From contig WTFV01000055.1 in assembly GCA_011523845.1 (NCBI GenBank), positions 1-47,718 of the forward strand: DNA of 47,718 nucleotides, read 5' to 3'. Positions within the stretch are counted from its first letter, which is position 1; the number at the start of each line of letters is the position of its first letter. The translations under genes were made by a program, and so were the position numbers. This document shows, piece after piece, positions 6,943 through 13,909 of this stretch. The stretch is from Acidobacteriota bacterium. GTDB taxonomy: Bacteria; Acidobacteriota; Vicinamibacteria; Vicinamibacterales; UBA8438. The notes beneath the pieces were generated by a model. That model ran no database searches and had not been told where the DNA came from. It worked only from the letters and a program-made list of their open reading frames with translations.

Positions 6943-8771
6943 TGCCGGGGGAAACCAGGGCCGCGGGCGACGATACCATCATCGGCATCGATCTGGGCAC
7001 CACGAACTCGGAGGTGGCGATCATCTCCGGCGGGAAGCCCTCGATCGTGGAGGAGGAGGGCGAAGCCATCCTGCCCTCGTGCGTGGGACTCGACGACGCC
7101 GGCGCGGTCATCGTCGGCCGCCGGGCCCGCAACCAGGCCGCGGCCGCCCCGGAGCGGACCGTGCTCTCGGTCAAGCGCCTCATGGGTTCCGGGACGCAGG
7201 TCCGGATGGGCCAGGACGCCTACACTCCACAGGAGATTTCCGCCTTCATTCTCAAGGCGCTCAAGGAGCGGGCGGATCGCGCGATCGGCCGCGACGTGCG
7301 CAAGGCGGTCATCACCGTCCCCGCCTACTTCACCGACGCCCAGCGGCAGGCGACGCGCGAAGCCGGGGAGATTGCCGGCCTGACGGTGGTGCGGATCATC
7401 AACGAGCCTACGGCCGCCGCCCTCAGCTACGAGAGCGGCGCCGAAGGGAGCCGCACCCTCCTCGTCTACGACCTGGGCGGGGGGACCTTCGACGTCTCGG
7501 TGGTGCGCATCGAACAGGGCGTGGTCGAGGTCCTGGCCACCGCCGGCGACAACCAGCTCGGCGGCGACGACTTCGACGCGCTCGTCCTCGAACGCCTGAA
7601 CGCGCACGTCGAGACGGAGCTCGGGGTCGAGAACGCGCGTGACGACCGCCTCCTGCAGGCGCGGCTGCGGCGGGCAGCCGAACGGGCCAAGATCGAGCTG
7701 TCGGATCAGCCCTACGTGCGGGTCGAGGAGGACCACGTCGCCACGGTGGACGGCGAGGCGAGGCATCTCGCCTGCGAGCTTGCCCGCGCCGACTTCGAAC
7801 GCGACCTGGAGCCGTTTCTCGACCGTTCCCTCCAGGCGGTGACCACGGCGTTGCAGGACGCCGGCGTGCGGCCGAGCCAGCTCGACCGCGTGCTCCTGGT
7901 GGGCGGCTCCACCCGCATTCCGCGCATCGCCGCCGTCCTCACGGAACGGCTGGGCCAGGAGCCGCACGGCGAGGTCGATCCGGACCTGTGCGTCGCGCTC
8001 GGGGCCGGCGTGCAGGCGGGGCTCGAGATGGGACAGGATACCCAGGCCGTGCTGGTCGACATCACGCCCTACACCTTCGGCACCAGCGCGGAGGGGGAGC
8101 TCTACGGCAGGCCGTACGCCCACCAGTTCGTACCCCTCATCCGGCGCAACAGCAAGCTGCCGGCCACCCGGACGGAGGTGTTCTTCACTCTCTTCGAGGA
8201 CCAGGAAGAGGTGGAGATCAAGGTCTATCAGGGAGAGGATCCGGACGCCCTGAAGAACGTGGAAATCGGCACGTTCATGTTCAGCGGCCTGAACGAGCGG
8301 GAGGACGCTTACGAACAGGGCCTGCTGTTCACCTACAGCCTGGACCTCGACGGCCTGCTCCACCTCCACGCGCGGGAACGGGCGACCGGCCGGGAACTGC
8401 GCGGCGTCGTCGAGAACGCCATCGGGCGCTCCACCGACGAGGCGCTCGGCGCGGCGCGGGAACGGGTCTCCGCGCTCTGGGGCGAGGCGGACGACGGGGC
8501 CGAGGCGGGCGCAGAGGACGCCGGGGACGCTGCGGCCGGGGAAGGCGCGGAACCGTCTCCGGCGCCGGCCGCCGTGCCCCCGGACGTGGCCGGGGAGGTC
8601 GAGGCGACCCTGGCGCGGGCCGAGCAGGCGCTCGAGGCCGCGGCGGCCGAGGACCGCGAAGAGATGATCAACCTGATGGAGGATCTCCGGGACGCCCTCC
8701 GGGAGGGCGCGGCCGAACGGGCGGCGGAGCTCCGGCGCGAGCTCGACGAGATCCTCTTCTACCTGGAATAG
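6942..8771 (+). CDS. Accessory Hsp70 chaperone (DnaK family)
   Basis: 609 residues from ATG 6942. The nucleotide-binding domain is complete: IGIDLGTTNS (14-23), INEPTAAALSYE (153-164), VYDLGGGTFDVSVV (175-188) and VLLVGGSTRIPRI (317-329). The interdomain linker reads VLVDITPYTFG (370-380). A substrate-binding domain and a shortened, acidic/Ala-rich helical lid follow, ending FYLE without the EEVD or DnaK-type tail. Similar length to DnaK (638 in E. coli) but clearly divergent in the lid. It sits with its own GrpE and J-like protein, so it is a self-contained second Hsp70 system, not the housekeeping dnaK. Confidence 0.93.
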   Translation: MPGETRAAGDDTIIGIDLGTTNSEVAIISGGKPSIVEEEGEAILPSCVGLDDAGAVIVGRRARNQAAAAPERTVLSVKRLMGSGTQVRMGQDAYTPQEISAFILKALKERADRAIGRDVRKAVITVPAYFTDAQRQATREAGEIAGLTVVRIINEPTAAALSYESGAEGSRTLLVYDLGGGTFDVSVVRIEQGVVEVLATAGDNQLGGDDFDALVLERLNAHVETELGVENARDDRLLQARLRRAAERAKIELSDQPYVRVEEDHVATVDGEARHLACELARADFERDLEPFLDRSLQAVTTALQDAGVRPSQLDRVLLVGGSTRIPRIAAVLTERLGQEPHGEVDPDLCVALGAGVQAGLEMGQDTQAVLVDITPYTFGTSAEGELYGRPYAHQFVPLIRRNSKLPATRTEVFFTLFEDQEEVEIKVYQGEDPDALKNVEIGTFMFSGLNEREDAYEQGLLFTYSLDLDGLLHLHARERATGRELRGVVENAIGRSTDEALGAARERVSALWGEADDGAEAGAEDAGDAAAGEGAEPSPAPAAVPPDVAGEVEATLARAEQALEAAAAEDREEMINLMEDLRDALREGAAERAAELRRELDEILFYLE

Positions 8772-8794
8772 CGGACGACCTGGAATAGCGGACG
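8761..8794. repeat. Perfect 17-bp tandem duplication at the Hsp70 stop codon
   Basis: ACCTGGAATAGCGGACG occurs at 8761-8777 and again, without a gap, at 8778-8794. The first copy contains the TAG stop of the Hsp70 gene; the end of the second supplies the G of the GTG start of the next gene. A slippage duplication that now forms the whole spacer between the two genes. Confidence 0.95.
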
Positions 8795-9111
8795 TGGAAC
8801 GCTGCCCGACCTGCGGGGCCCGGCATGCCGGCGGGCCGTCCTGCCACCGCTGCCGGACCGACCTCGGCCAGGTGCTGGCGATAGAACGGGCCGCGGCCCG
8901 CCACCGGCGGCAGGCCCGCGCCGCCCTCGATCGCGGCGATCGCGCGGCCGCCCGCGCCGACGCTGGCCGCGCCTGCGCGCTCCACCGATCTCCGGAATCA
9001 CTGGCCGTGCTGGCCCTGGCCGCCCTGGCGGACCGCGACTTCCCGGCCGCGCTACGGCTGTGGCGGGAGACCCGCGCCGGGTCCGATTCGAGCGATCATG
9101 ACCATGGATGA
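8794..9111 (+). CDS. Small zinc-ribbon plus helical-repeat protein, last gene of the Hsp70 operon
   Basis: 105 residues from GTG 8794. The N-terminus has two Cys pairs, CPTC (residues 4-7) and CHRC (about 17-20), a compact zinc ribbon. The rest is Ala/Arg-rich helix, with a TPR-like pair (AALDRGDRAAARADAGRACA, then LAVLALAALADRDFPAALRL). It follows the Hsp70 stop by 22 nt on the same strand. I do not recognise a named family; the combination suggests a nucleic-acid- or protein-binding accessory to the Hsp70 machine. No frameshift; the end is followed by noncoding sequence and the convergent DUF433 module. Confidence 0.65.
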   Translation: MERCPTCGARHAGGPSCHRCRTDLGQVLAIERAAARHRRQARAALDRGDRAAARADAGRACALHRSPESLAVLALAALADRDFPAALRLWRETRAGSDSSDHDHG

Positions 9112-9229
9112 CAACGGTCATGTCGAAGCTCCGGGTCTCGGCGGTTGAAACGATGAGCCCGTTCAGCGACGATAGGCAATCGGCTGACGGGGTCGATCCT
9201 CCGGGCACATTTGGAGGGGCTGCATGACA

Positions 9230-9545
9230 GGCACACGAGCAGTGCCGTGTCCGGTTCAGCCGCGAAGGCCTCGATCTTTTCGCGGTTGCCGCGCAATTGT
9301 CGTTCGATCTCGTCGGTCGAGCAGTTGCCTGCCGTCAACCAGATGACCTTCGGCGGCGGACCATATTATACAAGGACGAGAGACCGCTGAAGTCGCCATC
9401 CTTCGTCACGATCACGAAGCCGTGCTGCCGCGCGTACGTCCAGACCGTTGCCAAGCCAACCGCTCGCACGTGGACGAGATCGACCCAAGATGTCGCGAAG
9501 TCGTTCGCAGAGCCGCGAAAGGTTCTGATCGATGAGCAGTTTCAC
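9230..9545 (-). pseudogene. DUF5615 (PIN-like) toxin, inactivated by two frameshifts
   Basis: Reading the minus strand from GTG 9545 gives VKLLIDQNLSRLCERLRDIL, the start of a DUF5615 PIN-like toxin. Near 9470-9482 the frame must change to continue as VRAVGLATVWTYARQHGF and VIVTKDGDFSGLSSLYN, and near 9360-9368 it must change again to give PPPKVIWLTAGNCSTDEI and EKIEAFAAEPDTALLV. All parts of the family are therefore present but in three frames, and the normal stop after ALLV is also lost. The GTG overlaps the antitoxin stop as GTGA, as in intact modules. Sequencing error could explain one shift, less easily two. Confidence 0.85.
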
Positions 9546-9769
9546 TTGCCGCCGACCACAACCAGTCGTCGCTTGCGATTCGCGGCGAACGCCAGGCACG
9601 CCCGAATGTCCCCGCGGGTCAGGTCGGGAAAATCCCGCAGCACTTCCTCCTCGGACATCCCGGACGCCAGGTATTCGAGAACGTCGGAGACCGTCATGCG
9701 CGAGCCGCGGATGCAGGGTTTGCCGCCACGTTTTCCAGGCTCGATTGTGATGCGGTCCAGGTACGTCAT
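9542..9769 (-). CDS. DUF433 antitoxin
   Basis: 75 residues: TYLDRITIEPGKRGGKPCIR then GSRMTVSDVLEYLASGMSEE and VLRDFPDLTRGDIRACLAFA. This is the complete DUF433 (VapB-like, winged-helix) antitoxin pattern, usually paired with a PIN-like DUF5615 toxin. The gene is intact and ends in a GTGA overlap with the toxin pseudogene downstream. It should still bind DNA and repress its own promoter; without an active toxin it may be drifting, or may protect against a related toxin elsewhere. Confidence 0.88.
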   Translation of the reverse strand: MTYLDRITIEPGKRGGKPCIRGSRMTVSDVLEYLASGMSEEEVLRDFPDLTRGDIRACLAFAANRKRRLVVVGGK

Positions 9770-10707
9770 CGGCTCAGCCTACGTGACGACTGAACCATCG
9801 ATCAAGCAGCAGTCGGACCGGTAGACGATGACCGCCAGCCGGCTCGACGCGCTGCGATTCGCCTCCGCCGGCTCGCACCCGCAGCAACGGCACCGTGTCT
9901 TCGGTTGATTTACACGGAAGGATACGCCACCTGTCTCACGCCCCCATCCACAACATTCGGGTATATCTCCGGCCTCTCTGTGGATCCTGCCGGTGTTGTG
10001 GAAAACGCGCGCGATGCGTTCGGCGCAACTGAACGGTCGCCGAAGGCGCGTTTCCCACAACACCTTGGACGCCGCAGACGGCGCCCACAGGCTCCACAGG
10101 CATCTTCGTCCACGCTGGTCGAAGACGCGAAGCCCGACGAAGCGTAGTCCGGAACCGTCGGCTTGGGCGTACTCGCGAGGATTTGTCAGGTGTTGCAGAT
10201 TGGCGGTTGACGTGATCAGGCGACCTTCATGCCGAACGGGAGAGTGCCGAGAGAATCAGATCTCACGGTCTCGCTCGCAAGCCGCTGCGCGAGCGGCGAT
10301 TACGGGCCTGATCAGGCCATTTCTGCTCGGATTCGGCCGGATCCGAGTATTCACGATCTGAGACGGCGTCAGGAGGCGGAATCCGGTTCCGCTGCGGTCC
10401 GCTGGGTAAAGTCTCCCGCTGCGTGCTATGGCTCCCGCGGCGCCGGAGCGGCGCACTCATCGAAAGGGGGGTGGCGCCCGTGCAATCAGCCGCCTCAGAC
10501 TGATCCGACACGAAGTGACACGAAGTACGCTCCGCCCGGCGACGCTGGACTGAACACGATGCACCATGCGGTCTGACAGCCCCCAGACGATCCGTCGGTC
10601 GCGCACGGCGGCCCTTCGCAGAAGTTTGACGCCGCGGCACGGAGTCCATGCGCGCGAGGGATGACATGGGTGTTGGTGAGCGCGCTCACGGTAACCGCGA
10701 TTGGATA
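9770..10707. other. Gene-poor stretch between the DUF433 module and the YwgA-like gene
   Basis: About 940 nt with several small open frames on both strands, none with a recognisable domain or convincing start site. It holds a strong imperfect palindrome (9992-10064), a 6-bp-arm hairpin at 10281-10297, a perfect 14-bp palindrome GGCCTGATCAGGCC at 10305-10318 and a perfect 10-bp tandem GACACGAAGT at 10507-10526. I read it as decayed accessory DNA. Confidence 0.6.
9992..10064. repeat. 73-bp imperfect palindrome
   Basis: Outer 19-bp arms (9992-10010 and 10046-10064) pair with one mismatch: GGTGTTGTGGAAAACGCGC against the complement of GCGCGTTTCCCACAACACC. Inner 7-bp arms TTCGGCG (10019-10025) and CGCCGAA (10038-10044) pair perfectly around a 12-nt loop. 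The left side has 8 unpaired bases between inner and outer stems and the right side has one. It could be a mobile-element remnant, a structured RNA or a recombination site. It lacks the GTTRRRY/RYYYAAC ends of an integron attC. Confidence 0.8.
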
Positions 10708-11253
10708 TCAGGCGGAACAAGCCACGACACCGGTTTCCTGAAGTCGTTTCGCCTCCTGCCGGATCGTCGCGCTCGTGAACCGGGGCTTGATCTCCTGAAC
10801 GGTGCTGACGATCTCGTCCAGGGTGGACACCCGATGTTCCCGGTCTACGTAGACGATCGTGCTCAGCAGTTCCAGGTCGCCTGCCGCTAGTGGCGCGAAG
10901 GTCTCGGTCACCCAGTCGATGTCCGGTTGGTGCGCTTCGAGAAACGGCTGGGCGCGGTCCATGATGTCCTGAGCGGCAGAGCCGGGTTGAATCACGTACC
11001 CGTAGCCGTTCGGATACCGCTCCATCTCGACCGAGACGGCGTCGAGCCGCGCGGCGTAGTCCACATCCGAGAGCACCTCGGAATCAAAAGGACCGTAGGT
11101 GTACATCCGAAAACGATAGCCCACCGGTACGTCGCGAACTGTCGTCAACAGGAACAGCAGTTTCATCAACGCGGTTCGTCCGAGCCTCTGTTGCGGAGCC
11201 TGTTGCACGAGCGCCGTCAACAGTGCCAGCCTGTGCCACATGGTGTCGTTCAT
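10708..11253 (-). CDS. YwgA-like protein, partner of the HD phosphohydrolase
   Basis: 181 residues, cytoplasmic. The N-terminal part LGRTALMKLLFLLTTVRDVP followed by YTYGPFDSEVLSDVDYA resembles the YwgA/DUF4065-like helical domain (LMKLLFLL then YGPFS/D). Its start overlaps the stop of the HD gene as ATGA. In Bacillus subtilis the HD protein gene ywfO lies beside ywgA, so this pairing seems to recur (recalled knowledge, not checked). Function unknown; related helical proteins can be antitoxin- or protease-adaptor-like, so it could control the HD enzyme. Confidence 0.6.
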   Translation of the reverse strand: MNDTMWHRLALLTALVQQAPQQRLGRTALMKLLFLLTTVRDVPVGYRFRMYTYGPFDSEVLSDVDYAARLDAVSVEMERYPNGYGYVIQPGSAAQDIMDRAQPFLEAHQPDIDWVTETFAPLAAGDLELLSTIVYVDREHRVSTLDEIVSTVQEIKPRFTSATIRQEAKRLQETGVVACSA

Positions 11254-12557
11254 GACGTGCCCCCGAGTTTTTCCTGCACGATCCGTCTTCCTTCGTCGGC
11301 GTTTTCAGGCAGTGCGTACAGCCTGACTTGGCGGTGCGGCGCCTCCTTCAACTGTTTGACGACCGGAGAATAGTCCGACAAGGGTTGCACTTCGTCGGAA
11401 TCCTCGTTTGCGACCCTGATGTCCGGATTTCCAGTTTTGTACCACGACTTTTCGGACCGCTCTGCGGCAACCAGCAGGTCTCCGAGCTCGGTCCGCAACG
11501 CATCGAGACGCTCCTGTGCATCGGCCAGTGGACTCTCGGGCGATTCCCATACCTGACGAAAATGGCGGCGCTCGTGCAACCGTTGCCCATGTTCTCCGCC
11601 CTTGCCCTCTGCGAGTCGTCCCAGGACGCGCCAGTCGTCCCACTTGAGGTATTCGTCGATCTTGTCATCTTCAGGCGCCGGAAAAACGCCGCCGGGTAGC
11701 ATGTGGGCCAGCGCGTGCCGGAGATGAAGGTCATAGGCTACCCGGGTCTTGTGAAAATAAACCTGAGTGAACATGAAGTACCGGGCCAGAATCAGACCGA
11801 CAGCAGCGTGCCAGCCACCCTTGGCGACGGCGAGCCGACACTCGACGCCCGCGGAGCCTTCCGGCATCATTTCCACCGCTGTCGCGGTCGCGACGATTCG
11901 ATCCAGATCGAACCTGCCGTACTGCACTCCGAGATGGAGGGAATCTCGCAGGAGATAATCCATCCGGTCGGCGTCCATCTGGCCGTCGAGCAGCTCCCTC
12001 CAGAACAGCACCCGTCGATTGCCGCTCGTTCCGTCGATCAACGAAGCGATCTCGTCGACCGTGAGTCTCATGTTCTCGTTCGCCGGGTGTTTCTCTATCA
12101 CGTCCTTCAGTCGCCGCCGGATAATCTCCGCGGAATAGTCTTCATGGCCGTACTTCCTGTTCGTCCCCGGCCGATTCGGCAACAGTTCTTCCGACGCATG
12201 TGAGAAAGGCGCGTGGCCCGTGTCGTGCAGAAGGGCTGCGAAGCGCATCAACTGCCGATCCCGGCTCGTGCCGACGCCGGTCGTATCGTAACCGAGTTGC
12301 GACTGCAGTACAGCCCTCGACTGTTGCGAAATGGCGTTGTACATGCGCGTCACGACGTGCATGACGCCGAGACTGTGTTCGAACCGCGTGTGCGTGCTGC
12401 CGGGGTACACGTAGTCCGTCCAGCCGAGTTGCCGAATCCGCCGGAGTCGCTGGAACACGGGATGGTCGATGACCGAACGTTCCCAGTCGTTCACTTCGAT
12501 GAAGCCGTGGACAGGGCACCGAAATTCGTACGTCCGCTCATGTGTGGCGTGGGCCAT
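11250..12557 (-). CDS. HD-domain phosphohydrolase, SAMHD1/dGTPase-like
   Basis: 435 residues. The opening VHGFIEVNDWERSVIDHPVF and QRLRRIRQLGWTDYVYPGST lead to the metal motif: H61 in RFEHSLGV, H111-D112 in ALLHDTGHAPFSH, and the Asp-rich QMDADRMDYLLRD (193-205) followed by SLHLGVQYGRFD. This is the SAMHD1/YwfO type of HD hydrolase, whose members cut dNTPs to nucleoside and triphosphate. The C-terminal third is charged and helical. The stop overlaps the YwgA-like gene as ATGA. dNTP depletion is an established antiphage strategy, and the location beside decayed toxin-antitoxin and restriction genes fits a defence role, but a housekeeping role is equally possible. Confidence 0.85.
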   Translation of the reverse strand: MAHATHERTYEFRCPVHGFIEVNDWERSVIDHPVFQRLRRIRQLGWTDYVYPGSTHTRFEHSLGVMHVVTRMYNAISQQSRAVLQSQLGYDTTGVGTSRDRQLMRFAALLHDTGHAPFSHASEELLPNRPGTNRKYGHEDYSAEIIRRRLKDVIEKHPANENMRLTVDEIASLIDGTSGNRRVLFWRELLDGQMDADRMDYLLRDSLHLGVQYGRFDLDRIVATATAVEMMPEGSAGVECRLAVAKGGWHAAVGLILARYFMFTQVYFHKTRVAYDLHLRHALAHMLPGGVFPAPEDDKIDEYLKWDDWRVLGRLAEGKGGEHGQRLHERRHFRQVWESPESPLADAQERLDALRTELGDLLVAAERSEKSWYKTGNPDIRVANEDSDEVQPLSDYSPVVKQLKEAPHRQVRLYALPENADEGRRIVQEKLGGTS

Positions 12558-12624
12558 CGGGTTTTCAGAATCGGTCAGTGGCGATCGGTACAGGCCACAA
12601 GGTTAGGCGAAAATAAAACGAATG

Positions 12625-12948
12625 TCAAGGGTCAATTTCCCGGCCGGCGTGTCGCCTCCGAGGACGTTGGTTGTCGTTGGCAGCAGCCGGTCGCCGCCGC
12701 CCATCGTTGCGCAGCCGGGCTTCGACTTCCTCCATGATGGACGACACCGTCTTGTCGCTCGGACCGCTGTCGAGCCCCTCCCGCACCGCGGCCTGCAGCG
12801 CCTCGATTCCGGTGCTGCGCTCGTGGTCGCGCCGAATCAGGTCCCGGATGTACTCGCTGTCGTTGGTGAAGCGGCCGGCCGCGATCTGCGCCTTGATCCA
12901 CTGATCCTGCAGATCGGTCAACGTGATGGTCTTGCGAACGGTTCCCAT
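12625..12948 (-). CDS. Orphan ParD-type antitoxin
   Basis: 107 residues from ATG 12948, preceded by GGGAGG about 6 nt upstream. VRKTITLTDLQDQWIKAQIA then GRFTNDSEYIRDLIRRDHE is a ParD/RHH antitoxin: DNA-binding ribbon and helices first, followed by a toxin-wrapping region (LQAAVREGLDSGPSD). The tail is longer and more basic than usual (RRRPAAANDNQRPRRR). No ParE follows: the 67 nt to the HD gene hold no open frame. A palindrome (12978-12998) upstream is a likely autoregulatory operator. It may be a leftover after toxin loss. Confidence 0.85.
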   Translation of the reverse strand: MGTVRKTITLTDLQDQWIKAQIAAGRFTNDSEYIRDLIRRDHERSTGIEALQAAVREGLDSGPSDKTVSSIMEEVEARLRNDGRRRPAAANDNQRPRRRHAGREIDP

Positions 12949-12977
12949 CGTAGCCTCCCGGAAAGCGTGCAATGTCA

Positions 12978-12998
12978 TACTATTGGTGCAGAATAGTA
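12978..12998 (-). promoter_or_regulatory. Palindromic operator candidate upstream of parD
   Basis: TACTATT (12978-12984) and AATAGTA (12992-12998) form a perfect 7-bp inverted repeat with a 7-nt spacer, 30 nt upstream of the antitoxin start. AT-rich symmetry in otherwise GC-rich DNA, at the right distance, suits RHH autoregulation and may include the -10 region. Confidence 0.6.
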
Positions 12999-13033
12999 CA
13001 GCCGACCGATCGCAGGACTTCGACGCGGACGGG

Positions 13034-13382
13034 TCACTCCAGCCAGCCGTCCTCTTCCAGCACGCGCCGCAGGCGGTCCCCGGCGGCCCGGGCCTCGGCC
13101 AGCGCCTGCTTGAACGCGGCCACCGCCTCGGGCAGCGGCGGCACGTCCTCGCCGATGGGCGGCAGCACGTAGCGGGATATGTTGAGCGTCCAGTCCTCGC
13201 GCTCGATCTCCGCGGTCGATACCACCTTCGCGCGGTCCTCCACGTTCCGGAACCGGCGTACCCAACTCGTCGCCGAGCATCTCGCGGTTGCCCCAGTCGG
13301 CCGCGCCGAAGACGCGGGTCAGCGTGTCGGGATTCGCACGTTCTATGGCGCGCATCGGGGACGTGGGATCGTATCGGCATGA
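13034..13382 (-). pseudogene. Deletion scar of a type I restriction methyltransferase (hsdM)
   Basis: Two pieces of HsdM are joined. The first, 13382 to about 13269, reads YDPTSPMRAIERANPDTL then FGAADWGNREMLGDE, from the middle of the methylase. The second, about 13266 to 13034, reads VRRFRNVEDRAKVVSTAEIE, DWTLNISRYVLPPIGED and finally RRVLEEDGWLE, the normal C-terminus with its stop. They are in different frames and the region between them is gone. No hsdS or hsdR is present in the window. The remnant starts directly after the first 11 codons of a vapC gene, so one rearrangement joined the two systems. Confidence 0.85.
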
Positions 13383-13413
13383 GGAACGTGCAGGTGTCGA
13401 CCAGGAGCTTCAT
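13381..13413 (-). pseudogene. vapC toxin reduced to its first 11 codons
   Basis: ATG 13413 overlaps the antitoxin stop as ATGA and opens MKLLVDTCTFL, the exact start of a VapC PIN-domain ribonuclease (first catalytic Asp in LVDTCTFL). Immediately afterwards the sequence becomes the hsdM remnant. The rest of the PIN domain, including the other catalytic acids, is missing. Confidence 0.85.
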
Positions 13414-13658
13414 GACCGCTCGTCGTCGATGCCGAACGCCCGGAGCGTCTCGTCCGGAAGCGGCTCGAAGAAGCTGTTGGGCACCTTCATGCCCCGATCG
13501 ATGCCGACCGGCCGTTCTTTCCGGGGCAATTTCGGAAGCGGCCGGATTTCGGCGATGGGTACGTTGCGCCGGCACAGCACGACGGTCTCACCCCGTTCGA
13601 CGCGGTCCAGATACGTCGAGAGACCAGCCTTCACCTCGGCAACGTTGACCTTGATCAT
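13410..13658 (-). CDS. Phd/VapB-family antitoxin
   Basis: 82 residues. KVNVAEVKAGLSTYLDRVER and GETVVLCRRNVPIAEIRPLP are the complete YefM/Phd DNA-binding domain; the tail (VPNSFFEPLPDETLRAFGID) is the toxin-neutralising type seen with VapC. The start overlaps the brnA stop as ATGA (13655-13658) and the stop overlaps the truncated vapC start as ATGA (13410-13413). The antitoxin is intact although its toxin is not. Confidence 0.9.
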   Translation of the reverse strand: MIKVNVAEVKAGLSTYLDRVERGETVVLCRRNVPIAEIRPLPKLPRKERPVGIDRGMKVPNSFFEPLPDETLRAFGIDDERS

Positions 13659-13909
13659 GATCCCGGCGACAGCTCTTCACGAATCACCCGCCGGAGCGTT
13701 CGCTCCAGATGTCCCTGATCGGCTTCTACGTGGTCGCGCAGCGCGGCGTTGATCAGCGTCTGGTAGCTGCCTCCGCCCCGGTCGTGCGCCACGCCTCGGA
13801 ACCACGCCAGGATGTCGTCGTCGATACGGATGGTGATCCGGGTCTTGCCCGGCGCCGTGCTGACAGGAGCGCCCCGTTTCCCGCTGCTGAAATCGTATTC
13901 CTGTTTCAT
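13655..13909 (-). CDS. brnA: BrnA-family (CopG/DUF4415) antitoxin
   Basis: 84 residues from ATG 13909. MKQEYDFSSGKRGAPVSTAP, then GKTRITIRIDDDILAWFRGV and GGGSYQTLINAALRDHVE, is the typical BrnA arrangement: short N-terminal arm binding BrnT, then the RHH DNA-binding domain. The start overlaps the brnT stop as ATGA, the normal brnTA order. Its stop overlaps the vapB-like start. The frame is intact. In working modules the BrnT2-BrnA2 complex represses the promoter upstream. Confidence 0.92.
   Translation of the reverse strand: MKQEYDFSSGKRGAPVSTAPGKTRITIRIDDDILAWFRGVAHDRGGGSYQTLINAALRDHVEADQGHLERTLRRVIREELSPGS

Noticed and set aside
9992..10064. Integron attC site
   Set aside because: The ends lack RYYYAAC and GTTRRRY, and there is no integrase or cassette array.
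9905..10147. 80-codon open frame in the gene-poor stretch
   Set aside because: It runs through the palindrome and has no Shine-Dalgarno site or known domain.
10305..10318. Operator at the GGCCTGATCAGGCC palindrome
   Set aside because: It is not near a supported gene start, and a single 14-bp palindrome in GC-rich DNA can occur by chance.
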